64,000 bases of DNA from Oceanispirochaeta crateris (GCF_008329965.1 NZ_CP036150.1:62001-126000), one strand, 5' to 3'; numbered from the stretch's first letter, positions 1 to 10,488 are shown. The notes: generated by a model from the letters alone, not told the origin. Translations and numbers: made by a program.

Positions 1-2180
1 TCAAAGACGAACCCGGGGGGATTCTCAAGAGGAAGCATCCGGTGATTGTCCCGGGAGAAATTCTCTGGGATGGGAAAACTTCAGATGGAACATGGGCGGC
101 CGATGGGACGTATTCTTTGACTGTCAATGTCAATGATTATAAGGGAAATACCGGTTTTTTCGGCCCTGTAAGGATCATTGTTGATAACACTGCACCCTAT
201 GCCCAGCTCTACTTTCCCTATTCCATATTCTCTCCCAACGGAGATGGCAGTCAGGATTCTCTGGATATACATCAGCAAGAGGCCAGTGCTGAGGCTCTTT
301 GGGTCGGTACAATTAAGGATAGTAACAACGAGCTGGTCCGGACATTCCGATGGAGTGGGGTTCCAGCTCTTTTTTCATGGAATGGCAAGACAGAAAATGA
401 TGAACTGAGCCCTGAAGGTTCGTACTCATACACTCTGGAATCTATAGATGAGGGCGGCAATAGTTTCCGTTTGGGCTATGATCAGATTGTCATCGACAAC
501 ACCGCTTATCCTGTTCAGATGAGACTTTTGAGCGCTGATCAGTTCAGCCCTAACGATGACGGCGTCATGGATACGGTTCGTATAGAGGTAGAGGCTGCTG
601 AAAGATCCAGAATCAACTCATTGAAACTGAAGATTATTAATGCTGCTGGGGACCTGGTTAAGGAACTGAAAGAAGAGTCTCCGGGGATTTATGTCTTTGA
701 CGGTAAGAAATCTGGGAAAACTCTTCCCGAAGGGTACTATTATGCCGGTCTGGAAGTTCAGTATAATAATGGAGCCCTCCAAAAAGCCGTATCGGGAAAG
801 CTCAAACTAGATTTGACCGCACCTACTGCGGTCCTCAAAGCCTCTCTTCCCGTATTTTCTCCCAATAATGATGGCCGGAAAGACTCGGTTGAAATCTTTC
901 AAAGCAGCAGTGCTGAGACTGTCTGGACCGGACAGATCATGGCCGATAAGAGGGTGATTAGATCCTGGAAATGGAATGAACGGGTTGTTCCTGTCCTCTG
1001 GGACGGACTGGATGCCTCCGGTCTTCTTGTCGCTGATGGTCTTTACCAGTACAGGCTCAATGCCACAGATGCCGCAGGAAACTCAGCTGTCTTTCTCTCC
1101 AGTCTCTTTTCTGTAGACACAAAGGCGACTCCTGTTCAACTGACTCAATCCATCAATGTTTTCAGTCCCAATAGCGATGGTCATTCGGATGTTGTCATGT
1201 TTTATCCCAGACCCCTGGTCAAGGAGGGCATCGCCTCCTGGACCTTCTCTGTTCTTGATGAGTCTGAAACCCGGGTTTTTAAGGTCTCAGGCATGAACAG
1301 TCTTATTCCCGAGACCATTTCCTGGGATGGACGAAATACGGGGGGGGCCATCAGTGAAGGACTCTTCCGAGGAGAGTTGGAAGTTGAGTATATCAAGGGA
1401 AATTATGAGAAGAGAGGGGCCGTTCCAGCTGTCAGAATTGACCTGACCGAGCCGGATATTAACCTTTCTACATCAAAACTGCCCTTTTCTCCTGACGGAG
1501 ATGGTGAGAGTGATATTCTGACAATTCAAATAGATCCCCAGGACCCTTCGGGTATTGAGAGTTGGTCTGCAAGGATTCTTGACCCTGCAGGATCATTGTT
1601 CTTCACACTCAATCCCATGAACTTCATAAATGGTTCCTATCTTTGGAATGGAAAAGACAAGAGGGGTGAGCTGGTTCAGTCTGCCTCAGATTATATTCTG
1701 GAAGTTGAGGCCGTTGATGGAGTCGGGAATCGTAATTCTGTGAAAAAGACAATTCCCATTGATATTCTGGTTCTTAAAGACGGTGATAAGCTGAGGATTA
1801 GTATCTCAAGCATCTATTTCAAGCCATTTACAGCAGATTATCTTTCCATCGACCCGGAATTGAAGAGCCGTAATCTGAAAACTCTGGATCGTCTGGCAGA
1901 GATTCTTATGAAGTACGGCCAATACAATATTCAGCTGGAAGGGCATGCCGTCCGTATCCTGTGGAAAGATGAGAAAAAGTGGATGTCTGAGGAAGAAGAT
2001 GTCCTACTACCTCTTTCCAGGGAGAGAGCCGAAACAATCAAGTCTGCCCTTGTTCAAAGAGGTATTCAAGCCGCGCGCATGAGTAGTATGGGGTATGGAG
2101 GTTACAAACCTGTGGTTCCCCATAGTGATGAACAGAACCGATGGAAAAATAGGAGGGTGGAGTTTATCCTGATTAAGTAA
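1..2180 (+). CDS. OmpA-family protein with FlgD-like Ig repeats (5' end outside window)
   Basis: The reading frame is open from base 3, so the gene starts upstream and this is its C-terminal part. At least five repeats carry an SPN-x-DG-x-x-D signature (for example FSPNGDG, FSPNDDG, FSPNNDG, FSPNSDG), each followed by a W(N/D)G strand typical of FlgD-like Ig modules. The last 130 or so residues form an OmpA-like domain with an LSRERAETI helix and a final RRVEF strand. Such proteins are usually exported and anchored near the outer membrane or peptidoglycan; that location is inferred. The usual GHTD motif reads GHAV here, so peptidoglycan binding may be altered. A strong hairpin terminator follows. 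Confidence 0.85.
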   Translation, partial: KDEPGGILKRKHPVIVPGEILWDGKTSDGTWAADGTYSLTVNVNDYKGNTGFFGPVRIIVDNTAPYAQLYFPYSIFSPNGDGSQDSLDIHQQEASAEALWVGTIKDSNNELVRTFRWSGVPALFSWNGKTENDELSPEGSYSYTLESIDEGGNSFRLGYDQIVIDNTAYPVQMRLLSADQFSPNDDGVMDTVRIEVEAAERSRINSLKLKIINAAGDLVKELKEESPGIYVFDGKKSGKTLPEGYYYAGLEVQYNNGALQKAVSGKLKLDLTAPTAVLKASLPVFSPNNDGRKDSVEIFQSSSAETVWTGQIMADKRVIRSWKWNERVVPVLWDGLDASGLLVADGLYQYRLNATDAAGNSAVFLSSLFSVDTKATPVQLTQSINVFSPNSDGHSDVVMFYPRPLVKEGIASWTFSVLDESETRVFKVSGMNSLIPETISWDGRNTGGAISEGLFRGELEVEYIKGNYEKRGAVPAVRIDLTEPDINLSTSKLPFSPDGDGESDILTIQIDPQDPSGIESWSARILDPAGSLFFTLNPMNFINGSYLWNGKDKRGELVQSASDYILEVEAVDGVGNRNSVKKTIPIDILVLKDGDKLRISISSIYFKPFTADYLSIDPELKSRNLKTLDRLAEILMKYGQYNIQLEGHAVRILWKDEKKWMSEEEDVLLPLSRERAETIKSALVQRGIQAARMSSMGYGGYKPVVPHSDEQNRWKNRRVEFILIK

Positions 2181-2191
2181 TGTAAGGGGTC

Positions 2192-2220
2192 AAAAAGTAC
2201 CGGGGCTACCGGTACTTTTT
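2192..2220. terminator. Bidirectional intrinsic terminator
   Basis: A 12-bp perfect stem (AAAAAGTACCGG pairing with CCGGTACTTTTT) closes a 5-base loop. The A-run on one side and T-run on the other let it work on both strands. It sits between two convergent genes, and the stop codon of the minus-strand gene lies in its loop and stem. Confidence 0.9.
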
Positions 2221-3144
2221 TTTGCTCTTTTCTGCTCTCTTTAAATATCCGAACTTAAGCCGGATATACCGCTTATTCAGTGAGATTCCTGTTATCAGGG
2301 CATTCACATTGAATGATGTATCCAAATCCACCCTGAATGACAGCTTCAATGCTTGTCCCAGACCGAGTTTCATATCTGGAGCCAGGATGATACCAGTCCC
2401 TTTTTCAAGCTTGATCAGAGTGGTTTTTACTGGTTTTTCTTTCCCGGGTAGAAGGATGTATATGTCTGAAAGAGACACTTTCTTTTCCAGTGGAATTTCC
2501 CCTATGTTCACGAGGAGGGAGGCCTTTTCAAGGATCTTAAAGGAGCTGACCGGTTTTGAAATAATCCCCTTATAATCCTGTATGAACAGCTGTCCCCTCC
2601 CTGATTTCTCCCTTATATCCATTTCAATTACATTTTTCAAGGTCATGCTGTGTGTATCCGTGGAGGCAATGACTCCGGAGAACGTTCTACCCTCGGGATC
2701 AATATACCGAGCTGGCCGACCCGGACCATAAAGGCTTGTTTTTTGATTCTGCAGATCTTTACTGTCCTTCCCAAAGAGCTTTTTCATCAATCGGTCTGAG
2801 TACAGGTCCTCAGCCGGGTTTTTCTTCTTCCAAAGCGCAAGGGCGTTCAGATAGGTATTCAAATTTTTAAGGATGAGGGTCTTCCTTTTTTGATCGACTA
2901 GGAATGGGGTCAATTCATCTATAAAATCTATTTCGTTGATTGTCAGGTCATACTTTCGGATCATGTCCTCATATTCCTGCTCCCAGATCCTGTATCGTTT
3001 CTTTCTGAACAGGATATTAAATAGGATGGAGGACAGAATCATAAGGATGAAGAGACCTATGATGATGGATATCTGCAGAATGTATTCTTCTGTATTTTTC
3101 TGGAATCCCTGTGCTATGGCTTCCAGGATTGTCTGCTGTTTCAT
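2206..3144 (-). CDS. Membrane-anchored protein of unknown function
   Basis: This 312-residue protein has one clear transmembrane segment at about residues 24-46, then a basic, probably helical region to about residue 140 and a beta-rich C-terminal half ending in a lysine-rich tail. An AAGGGA ribosome site lies 7 bases before the ATG. The final strands (about residues 255-300) resemble the end of PilZ/YcgR domains, but the RxxxR and (D/N)xSxxG motifs that define c-di-GMP binding are not evident, so no function is assigned. Its stop codon falls inside the shared terminator hairpin. Confidence 0.7.
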   Translation of the reverse strand: MKQQTILEAIAQGFQKNTEEYILQISIIIGLFILMILSSILFNILFRKKRYRIWEQEYEDMIRKYDLTINEIDFIDELTPFLVDQKRKTLILKNLNTYLNALALWKKKNPAEDLYSDRLMKKLFGKDSKDLQNQKTSLYGPGRPARYIDPEGRTFSGVIASTDTHSMTLKNVIEMDIREKSGRGQLFIQDYKGIISKPVSSFKILEKASLLVNIGEIPLEKKVSLSDIYILLPGKEKPVKTTLIKLEKGTGIILAPDMKLGLGQALKLSFRVDLDTSFNVNALITGISLNKRYIRLKFGYLKRAEKSKKKYR

Positions 3145-3230
3145 TTTAAGTTCCCTTTAGAAAGAACCTTAGTCCTGTCCCAATGATCTGTCAATGAATG
3201 CCTGTAATTTGTCTTCCCTAATTGATTTTC

Positions 3231-3259
3231 TTGACAAGTAATATTCTTCCTCTCATAGT
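3231..3259 (+). promoter_or_regulatory. Promoter of the TCA-cycle operon
   Basis: A perfect TTGACA -35 box (3231-3236) is followed after 17 bases by CATAGT (3254-3259), matching four of six -10 positions. The predicted start is near 3266, about 27 bases before acnA. It is the only good promoter seen ahead of the nine-gene block that ends at 15855. Confidence 0.6.
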
Positions 3260-3276
3260 TTAAAAGAGAAGAATAT
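3241..3276. repeat. Inverted repeat around the acnA operon start site, possible operator
   Basis: ATATTCTTC (3241-3249) and GAAGAATAT (3268-3276) are perfect 9-base complements. The left arm lies between -35 and -10 and the right arm just past the predicted start. Only the right arm would be transcribed, so this fits a DNA operator better than an RNA hairpin. Confidence 0.45.
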
Positions 3277-3292
3277 CTAAAAGGAATCGGTG

Positions 3293-5938
3293 ATGTTAAA
3301 AAAAGAACTTGATTTTGCGGATAGGAAGGTCATGTATTACAGTCTGCAGGAATTTGCAAGGGAGAAGGGGTTCGATCTTGCTCCTCTTCCGGTAGCTGTG
3401 AAAATCCTGATGGAAAATATGCTGCGTCATGGAAGCAGTGATTTTGTTTCTCCCGATGATCTATCGGCTCTGTCTGAGTGGAATCAGACAAAAGGGAAAG
3501 TCGCAAAGGACATCAATTTTCATCCTGGCCGGGTGGTTATGCAGGATTTTACTGGAGTCCCCGCTGTTGTAGACCTGGCGGCCATGCGGAATGCCCTGTC
3601 TGAAAATGGGGGAGATGCCTCCAAAATCAACCCGGTAATTCCCGTAGATATGGTGGTGGATCATTCCGTCCAAGTAGATTTCAATGCCTCTCCTTCGGCC
3701 TATAAGATGAATGTGAAAAAGGAATTTGAGAGGAATAGTGAACGTTACCGCCTTCTGAACTGGGCACAAAAGGAATTCAAGAACTTCAGGGTTGTTCCCC
3801 CTGGAACAGGAATTGTACATCAGGTTAATCTGGAATATCTGGCCGATGTGGTGACCCTCAGGACTGTCGATGGTCAGGAGACGGCTTTCCCCGATACCCT
3901 GGTTGGTACAGACAGTCATACGACTATGATCGGTGGACTCTGCGTTTTAGGCTGGGGTGTGGGAGGCATAGAGGCCGAAGCGGCTCTTTTGGGACAGCCT
4001 CTGACAATGTTGATTCCCGAGGTTGTCGGTTTTAGGTTTACCGGGAAGCTGCCCGAGGGAACCACCGCTACGGATCTGGTTCTTACGGTGACCCAGATGC
4101 TGCGGGCCAGAGCTGTGGTCGGTAAATTTGTAGAGTTCTATGGTCCCGGTCTAGATCATCTCAGCCTTGCCGACAGAGCCACAATCAGCAATATGGCTCC
4201 CGAGTATGGTGCTACATGTGGCCTGTTTCCCATCGATGATGAGCTGCTCAAGTACCTGAGACTCACCGGACGGGATGAACAGAGGATACGCCTTGTGGAA
4301 GAATATGCCAAACTTCAGGGGCTTTGGAGAGATCCAAAGGTCGAACCTGAGTTTTCCGATACCCTTTCTCTGGATCTCCGGGAAGTCAAACCCAGTATGG
4401 CCGGGCCTAATAAACCTCAGAACCGGGTTGTTTTGGAAGATATTACAAGCAAGTTTGAGAAAGTTTTGAAGGCAGACTACGGTGTGAGCGATCTGGAAGC
4501 CCGGTCATCCGTGGAGGGTACAGACTACAGTCTTGGACATGGTGATGTGGCCATCGCCGCCATCACGAGCTGTACGAATACATCCAATCCCGCCATCCTT
4601 ATCGCCGCAGGACTTCTTGCTAAAAAGGCTGTTAAGGCTGGACTCAGGTCCAAGCCCTGGGTGAAGACTTCCTTTGCACCCGGTAGCCAGGTCGTTATCA
4701 GTTATCTCGAAAAAGCCGGTCTTCTTCCTTATCTGGAGAAGCTGGGATTTCATCTTGTTGGTTTCGGCTGTACCACCTGCATAGGGAACTCCGGGCCTTT
4801 GCGACCTGAAATTGAAAAGGCCATCCTTGCCAAAAAGCTGGTCACAGTCAATGTCCTTTCGGGGAACAGGAATTTCGCAGGCCGTATCCATCCCGTCTCC
4901 CAGGCCAGTTTCCTGGCATCTCCTCCCTTGGTGGTCGCCTATGCCCTGGCTGGATCTCTGCGGATTGACATCACGAGAGATGCCTTGGCTGTCAACGACC
5001 AGGGAGAGAAGGTTTACTTTAAAGACCTCTGGCCCGAAAACAGTGAGATTGAAGAGGTCATGGCGATGAGTGTCTCATCCGATCAATTCAAAGATAAATA
5101 TGCGGAAGTCTTCAAAGGAACCGCCGAGTGGGCGGAGCTTTCAGGGACCAGTGGCAGTCTTTTTGCCTGGACAGAAAACAGCAGTTACATCCGCAGGCCT
5201 CCATTCTTTGATAAATTCAATGAGGAACAGAAGTTTGTGGACATTAAGGGGGCCAGGACCCTGGCGATCCTTCCCGATGCCACAACAACGGACCATATCT
5301 CTCCAGCGGGTGTTATTCCCTTTGATGAACCAGCGGGTCAATATCTGATTAGTCAGGGTGTTTCTTCTTCAGATTTCAATTCCTTTGGAAGTCGCCGGGG
5401 AAATCACGAAGTGATGATGCGCGGCACTTTCGGAAATATCCGTTTGAAGAACAAAATGCTTAATGGTGTGGAAGGGGGATACACCCTGAACAGCCGGGGA
5501 GAACAGAGTACCATCTTTGATACTTCCATGGCCTATCAGAAAAAGGGAATCCCTTTAATCCTCTTTGCCGGCAAGGAGTACGGCGCAGGATCGTCCAGGG
5601 ACTGGGCAGCCAAGGGAACTCTCCTGTTGGGAGTCAAGGCGGTGATTGCCGAGAGCTATGAAAGGATTCATCGATCCAATCTGGTCGGCATGGGGATCCT
5701 TCCCCTGGAGTTTGAAGGAGGGGATTCGGTCGATTCACTCGGAATCAAAGGGATGGGATCTTATGATCTGCTGGGAGTGAGCCGGTTGTCGCCCAAGTGT
5801 CATCTTACTCTTGTTGTGAATGAGGGCAGACGGAGGCGTGAGTTTCAGGTCCGTGTCCGAATCGATACATCGGGGGAACTGGATTATTACAGAGCGGGAG
5901 GAATCTTAAATCTGGTGTTAAAACATATGAGTCAATAA
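3293..5938 (+). CDS. acnA: Aconitate hydratase (AcnA/IRP type)
   Basis: Interconverts citrate and isocitrate in the TCA cycle. The 881-residue length is typical of the AcnA/IRP1 family. The three [4Fe-4S] cysteines are visible: Cys427 in SCTNTSNP, and Cys493 and Cys496 in GCTTCIGNSG. The TDSHTTM motif and the C-terminal GAGSSRDWAAKG swivel-domain motif are also present. The ATG at 3293 is preferred over the GTG at 3290 because AAGGA (3281-3285) is 7 bases away from it. It is the first gene of the TCA operon; sdhA follows after 51 bases. Confidence 0.97.
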   Translation: MLKKELDFADRKVMYYSLQEFAREKGFDLAPLPVAVKILMENMLRHGSSDFVSPDDLSALSEWNQTKGKVAKDINFHPGRVVMQDFTGVPAVVDLAAMRNALSENGGDASKINPVIPVDMVVDHSVQVDFNASPSAYKMNVKKEFERNSERYRLLNWAQKEFKNFRVVPPGTGIVHQVNLEYLADVVTLRTVDGQETAFPDTLVGTDSHTTMIGGLCVLGWGVGGIEAEAALLGQPLTMLIPEVVGFRFTGKLPEGTTATDLVLTVTQMLRARAVVGKFVEFYGPGLDHLSLADRATISNMAPEYGATCGLFPIDDELLKYLRLTGRDEQRIRLVEEYAKLQGLWRDPKVEPEFSDTLSLDLREVKPSMAGPNKPQNRVVLEDITSKFEKVLKADYGVSDLEARSSVEGTDYSLGHGDVAIAAITSCTNTSNPAILIAAGLLAKKAVKAGLRSKPWVKTSFAPGSQVVISYLEKAGLLPYLEKLGFHLVGFGCTTCIGNSGPLRPEIEKAILAKKLVTVNVLSGNRNFAGRIHPVSQASFLASPPLVVAYALAGSLRIDITRDALAVNDQGEKVYFKDLWPENSEIEEVMAMSVSSDQFKDKYAEVFKGTAEWAELSGTSGSLFAWTENSSYIRRPPFFDKFNEEQKFVDIKGARTLAILPDATTTDHISPAGVIPFDEPAGQYLISQGVSSSDFNSFGSRRGNHEVMMRGTFGNIRLKNKMLNGVEGGYTLNSRGEQSTIFDTSMAYQKKGIPLILFAGKEYGAGSSRDWAAKGTLLLGVKAVIAESYERIHRSNLVGMGILPLEFEGGDSVDSLGIKGMGSYDLLGVSRLSPKCHLTLVVNEGRRRREFQVRVRIDTSGELDYYRAGGILNLVLKHMSQ

Positions 5939-5989
5939 AAGCTTATTAGACAGGGAGTCTCTGTCTCTTGAGAAAAAAGGGGAAAGTCT

Positions 5990-7717
5990 ATGGATTATGA
6001 CTATGACGTACTGATCGTTGGAGCCGGAGGAGCAGGCTTATACGCCGCGCTTGAAGCGAGTAGAACGGGTAAAACGGCTGTATTGACCAAAGTTTATCCT
6101 CAGCGGAGTCATACGGGAGCCGCTCAGGGTGGTATAGGAGCCGCCTTGGGGAATGTGGAAGAAGATAAACCCGAATGGCATGCCTTTGATACGGTTAAGG
6201 GGGGTGACTATCTTGTCGATCAGAATGCGGCGGTGATTCTGGCGGAAGATGCGGTTCGGGCCGTGTATGATCTTGAGAATAGAGGGCTTCCTTTTTCACG
6301 GACTCCTGAAGGCAAAATCGACCAGCGGCGCTTTGGCGGGCATACCCGTAATTTCGGTGAAGGTCCTGTTCGAAGAGCCTGCTATGCCGCCGACCGGACG
6401 GGGCATATGATCCTGCAGACCCTATATCAGCAGTGCATCAAGAGTGATGTAGCCTTTTATGATGAGTTTTTCGTACTGGACGTCATGCTTGATGGAGACA
6501 CTCCCTCGGGGCTGATCGTCTTTGAATTGGCTACGGGGCAGATCCATATGTTCAAGGCCAAGGTTATTCTTTTCGCTACTGGCGGTTTTGGGCGCATGTT
6601 CAAGATCACTTCCAATGCCTATTCCAACACCGGTGACGGACCGGCCATTCTAGCCCGGAATGGAATCCCCCTTATGGATATGGAGTTCTTTCAGATACAT
6701 CCCACGGGCATCAGAGACATGGGCATCCTGATCACAGAGGGTGTTCGCGGCGAGGGGGGCATCCTCTACAATTCAGAGGGTGAAGCCTTTATGAAACGCT
6801 ATGCTCCCACCATGCTGGACTTGGCCCCCAGGGACATGATCAGCCGGGCTATCATGACTGAAATCTTTGAGGGCCGTGGCATTAGAGGCACTAGGAAAAT
6901 AGATGATTATGTTTACCTGGATGCCAGTCATCTGGGGCGGGCCAAGGTTGAAGAAAAAATCCCCGATATTGCCGATTTTTGTAGGACCTATTTAGATGTT
7001 GATCCTGCCGAAGCACCCATGCCGGTTCAGCCCACGGCGCACTATGCCATGGGAGGCATTCCCACCAATGTGAACGGTCAGGTTTGGACCGGGGAAAAAG
7101 TCTATCCCGGTTTGTACGCTGCCGGTGAATGTGCCTGTGTTTCTGTCCATGGAGCCAATCGGCTGGGAACGAACTCTCTTGTCGATCTGGTGGTCTTCGG
7201 GCGCAGAGCCGGACAGCATATTGCAGAATATGTCAGGAATGCTCCCCAAGGGCGGGTTGATAAGGATCGGGCCCGATGGTGGAAGGACCGGATTGCCCGG
7301 CTCAAATCGGCCAAGGGTAGCCATCCCGGTGAAATCTTCGATTCCATGCAGGAAACGATGATGGAAAAGGTAGGCGTTTACAGGACCGGCAGTGAAATGG
7401 AAAAAGCTGTTTCATCTCTTCAGAAACTCCGGCTGGACTATGAGCATGTTTCGGTTCATGCCGGCGCAGAAAATTTTAATGCCGAAGTACAGACAGTCCT
7501 CGAGCTGGGGAATCTCCTGGATCTTGCCCTTCATACGGCTGCTTCAGCCCTGAACAGGCAGGAGAGCCGGGGAGCTCATACCCGGGACGACTTTCCTGAT
7601 AGAAATGACGGGGACTGGCTGAAGCACAGCTTGAGTACCCTCAAAGACAATCAGATAAGCTTTCAATATAGGGATGTGGATGTACATAAGTGGGAACCGA
7701 AGCCCAGGGTCTATTAA
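5990..7717 (+). CDS. sdhA: Succinate dehydrogenase flavoprotein subunit
   Basis: Oxidises succinate to fumarate, or the reverse. The 575-residue protein has the FAD dinucleotide motif [11 protein letters not shown] near the N terminus. His41 in [10 protein letters not shown] is in the place of the covalent FAD histidine of SdhA/FrdA. The substrate-side [10 protein letters not shown] motif and a C-terminal helical domain are also present. An AAAGGGGAAAG ribosome site precedes the ATG. sdhB follows after 24 bases. No membrane-anchor gene (sdhC, sdhD or cytochrome b558 type) is found on either side, which is unusual for this cluster. Confidence 0.96.
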   Translation: MDYDYDVLIVGAGGAGLYAALEASRTGKTAVLTKVYPQRSHTGAAQGGIGAALGNVEEDKPEWHAFDTVKGGDYLVDQNAAVILAEDAVRAVYDLENRGLPFSRTPEGKIDQRRFGGHTRNFGEGPVRRACYAADRTGHMILQTLYQQCIKSDVAFYDEFFVLDVMLDGDTPSGLIVFELATGQIHMFKAKVILFATGGFGRMFKITSNAYSNTGDGPAILARNGIPLMDMEFFQIHPTGIRDMGILITEGVRGEGGILYNSEGEAFMKRYAPTMLDLAPRDMISRAIMTEIFEGRGIRGTRKIDDYVYLDASHLGRAKVEEKIPDIADFCRTYLDVDPAEAPMPVQPTAHYAMGGIPTNVNGQVWTGEKVYPGLYAAGECACVSVHGANRLGTNSLVDLVVFGRRAGQHIAEYVRNAPQGRVDKDRARWWKDRIARLKSAKGSHPGEIFDSMQETMMEKVGVYRTGSEMEKAVSSLQKLRLDYEHVSVHAGAENFNAEVQTVLELGNLLDLALHTAASALNRQESRGAHTRDDFPDRNDGDWLKHSLSTLKDNQISFQYRDVDVHKWEPKPRVY

Positions 7718-7741
7718 TCCAGAAATTATGGGAGAGAAATA

Positions 7742-8458
7742 ATGCAGATTGAATTGAAAATTTTCAGATACAACCCACAGACCGATAAGGAATCCCGTTT
7801 TGATACCTATAAGGTGGATGTTGACCCCAGCGACAGGGTTCTGGACTCACTGATGCATGTGTACAGGAACGAAGACGGATCTCTTGCCTTCCGCAAGAGC
7901 TGTGCCCATGGCGTCTGCGGCTCCGATGCCATGAGGATCAATGGCAAGGAGAGACTGGCCTGTAAGACCCTCATCAAAGATGTGACCCAGAGCGAGGGGG
8001 ATACTATCCTCATCGAACCTCTGAGGCATCTGCCTGTTCAAAAGGACCTCATGGTCGATCAGAGTGAATTCCTATCCCGGTTTAAAAAAGTGTCTCCCTT
8101 TCTAATTCCCGAAGAAAAACCACCGGAAAATGGTGAGTATATACAGAGCCAGCTGCAGAGGGATGCCATCGATGACGCTACCAAGTGCATCAACTGCGGA
8201 GCCTGTTATTCCGCCTGCCCCGTGTTGGACACAAATCCGGATTTTCTGGGTCCCGCCGCTCTGGTACATGCCTCTCGCTTTATTTTTGACAGTCGGGATC
8301 AGGGCTTGGATGCCAGGATTGCCATCCTGGATCAGCCCAATGGCATCTGGGCCTGCGATAACCATTTTGAGTGCACCAAGGTCTGTCCCCGGGGGATAAA
8401 AATCACCAAATTGATTAATTTGACTAAGAGGGAAATCAAGAAAAGAAAGGGAGAATAG
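7742..8458 (+). CDS. sdhB: Succinate dehydrogenase iron-sulfur subunit
   Basis: Electron-transfer subunit partnered with SdhA. The 238 residues hold the [2Fe-2S] motif CAHGVCGSD followed by a later Cys, then CINCGACYSACP and CDNHFECTKVCP for the [4Fe-4S] and [3Fe-4S] clusters. Length matches the family. A GGGAGAG ribosome site precedes the start. sucC begins 7 bases after the stop, so there is no room for sdhC/D. Electrons must leave through an anchor encoded elsewhere or through a soluble partner; which one cannot be told from here. Confidence 0.96.
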   Translation: MQIELKIFRYNPQTDKESRFDTYKVDVDPSDRVLDSLMHVYRNEDGSLAFRKSCAHGVCGSDAMRINGKERLACKTLIKDVTQSEGDTILIEPLRHLPVQKDLMVDQSEFLSRFKKVSPFLIPEEKPPENGEYIQSQLQRDAIDDATKCINCGACYSACPVLDTNPDFLGPAALVHASRFIFDSRDQGLDARIAILDQPNGIWACDNHFECTKVCPRGIKITKLINLTKREIKKRKGE

Positions 8459-8464
8459 GGGTCT

Positions 8465-9613
8465 ATGAATATACATGAATATCAGGCTAAAGAGTTGTTT
8501 GCATCCTATGGCATTCCCATCAAGGCCTTTCGCCTCGTGACAGAACCGGGACAACTGGCCCAGGCTGCACAGGAGTTGGGAGGAGAAACCATCGTCAAGG
8601 CTCAGGTTCTCACAGGAGGACGGGGAAAAGCGGGGGGGGTGAAATACGCCAAAACAGCGGAAGAGGCGGTCAAGTATGGGCAGGACATCCTGAATCTGAC
8701 AATCAAGGGATTTCCCGTGGAGAAGATTATTCTCACAGAAGCCGCTGATATAAAGAAGGAGTTTTATGCGGGGTTTATCACCAACCGCGGGACCAGGGCT
8801 GTCACCCTTATGCTGAGTAAGGCCGGTGGGATGGACATCGAAGATTTAGCCGTCAATTCTCCCGAAGAGATCCTCAAAATCGATTTTTTTGCCCGAACCG
8901 GCCCCGATGAAGATCTTTATGAGGCGGCGCTGAAAGACATTTTCAGAACCCAGACCCATATCGCCCAAGCCAGGGATATTCTGGATAAGCTGTACAGGCT
9001 CTTCCTGGAAAAAGACTGCAGTCTGACAGAAATCAACCCCCTGTCTATTGTGGACGACGATACACTGGTGGCAATCGATGCCAAAATGAGTTTTGATGAC
9101 AATGCCCTGTTCCGACATCCGGAGATTCAGGCCTTGGAGAATCCAGAAGAATCCAGTCAGGATGAAAAAGATGCACGGGAAGCAGGGCTTAGTTTTGTCA
9201 GCCTCGATGGTGATATCGGTTGCATCGTCAACGGGGCTGGCCTGGCCATGGCCACCTTAGACCTCATCAAATTGGCCGGAGGCGAACCGGCAAATTTCCT
9301 GGATGTGGGGGGAAGCTCCAATCCTAACAAGGTGGTCTCCGCCTTGAAAATCATCATAAGCAATCCCAATGTGAAAGCCATTCTGATCAATATTTTCGGA
9401 GGAATCACCCGATGTGACGACATAGCCAAGGGCCTTTTGATGGCCCGGGAGCAGATCCAACTGGATCTTCCTCTGGTGATACGGCTGGTGGGTACCAATC
9501 AGGATGAAGGACGGGCTCTATTAGAGAAAGCAGGTCTTCAGGCCTTTGACGGATTGAGTGAGTCGGTGGAAAAAGTTGTGGCTCTAGCTACTTCTGAGGG
9601 AGGACGTCAATGA
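8465..9613 (+). CDS. sucC: Succinyl-CoA synthetase beta subunit
   Basis: Forms succinate and a nucleoside triphosphate from succinyl-CoA with SucD. The 382 residues begin with the typical [12 protein letters not shown] and contain the ATP-grasp [10 protein letters not shown] loop and the [11 protein letters not shown] motif near the end. The stop codon overlaps the sucD start (ATGA), which implies translational coupling. Confidence 0.96.
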   Translation: MNIHEYQAKELFASYGIPIKAFRLVTEPGQLAQAAQELGGETIVKAQVLTGGRGKAGGVKYAKTAEEAVKYGQDILNLTIKGFPVEKIILTEAADIKKEFYAGFITNRGTRAVTLMLSKAGGMDIEDLAVNSPEEILKIDFFARTGPDEDLYEAALKDIFRTQTHIAQARDILDKLYRLFLEKDCSLTEINPLSIVDDDTLVAIDAKMSFDDNALFRHPEIQALENPEESSQDEKDAREAGLSFVSLDGDIGCIVNGAGLAMATLDLIKLAGGEPANFLDVGGSSNPNKVVSALKIIISNPNVKAILINIFGGITRCDDIAKGLLMAREQIQLDLPLVIRLVGTNQDEGRALLEKAGLQAFDGLSESVEKVVALATSEGGRQ

Positions 9614-10488
9614 GCATACTCATAGATGAGAATACAAAAGTCATCGTTCAGGGGATCACCGGAAGAGATGGTTCTTTTCACACAAAGACCATGGTGGCCG
9701 ACGGAACCAAGATTGTCGCCGGAGTGACTCCCGGCAAGGGGGGGCAGGACATGGAAGGCATCCCTGTGTATGACTCTGTTGAGGAATGTCTGAAAGACAA
9801 GAAAGTCGATGCCTCCGTGGTTTTCGTTCCCGCTCCCTTTGCGGCCGCTGCAGCCAGAGAGGCTATCGATGCCAGAATTCCCCTGGTGGTGTGCATTACC
9901 GAGGGTGTGCCTGTACAGGAAATGACAGACCTTTATCATAGGGCCCGTGCAAAAGGAAGCGTTCTGATAGGGCCTAATTGTCCGGGGCTCATCTCTCCGG
10001 ATAAATGCAAGATAGGGATCATGCCCAAACGGATTCATAAGGCAGGAGGGGTCGGTGTCATTTCCAGATCCGGAACACTCACATACGAGGTTGTCAACGA
10101 ACTCACTCTGGCGGGGCTGGGGCAGTCCACCTGTATCGGCATTGGAGGAGATCCCATCGTCGGAACCGGATTTTTAGACCTGTTGGAGAGGTTTGAAGCT
10201 GATCCTGAAACCACGGCGGTGGTTCTTATTGGAGAGATCGGCGGGGAGGCGGAAGAAGAGGCTGCTTGCTATATCCAAGACCATATGAAGAAGCCCGTTG
10301 TCGCTTTTATTTCGGGACGGTCTGCTCCCAAAGGGAAAAGAATGGGGCATGCGGGAGCCATTATTTCTGGGGGAAAAGGAACGGCCGAGGCAAAAGTCGC
10401 AGCCTTTGAAGCAGCCGGTGTGGATGTGGCTGATAAACCCGATGAAATCCCCGGGTTGCTGCTAAAAAAACTAAAGAGAAAAAAATAA
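9610..10488 (+). CDS. sucD: Succinyl-CoA synthetase alpha subunit
   Basis: CoA-binding and phosphohistidine subunit of succinyl-CoA synthetase. It has the N-terminal [13 protein letters not shown] CoA loop and the GPNCPG motif. His247 in [14 protein letters not shown] is in the place of the phosphorylated histidine. The length of 292 residues is normal. It overlaps sucC by 4 bases and precedes sucA by 15 bases. Confidence 0.96.
   Translation: MSILIDENTKVIVQGITGRDGSFHTKTMVADGTKIVAGVTPGKGGQDMEGIPVYDSVEECLKDKKVDASVVFVPAPFAAAAAREAIDARIPLVVCITEGVPVQEMTDLYHRARAKGSVLIGPNCPGLISPDKCKIGIMPKRIHKAGGVGVISRSGTLTYEVVNELTLAGLGQSTCIGIGGDPIVGTGFLDLLERFEADPETTAVVLIGEIGGEAEEEAACYIQDHMKKPVVAFISGRSAPKGKRMGHAGAIISGGKGTAEAKVAAFEAAGVDVADKPDEIPGLLLKKLKRKK

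Noticed and set aside
2206-3144. PilZ (c-di-GMP) domain
   Set aside because: The strand pattern is suggestive but the defining RxxxR and (D/N)xSxxG motifs were not found.
3461-3919. Minus-strand open frame inside acnA, and similar long frames inside sucA, speB, nspC and ntpA
   Set aside because: They lie opposite strongly conserved enzymes, have no ribosome sites and encode no recognisable domain.
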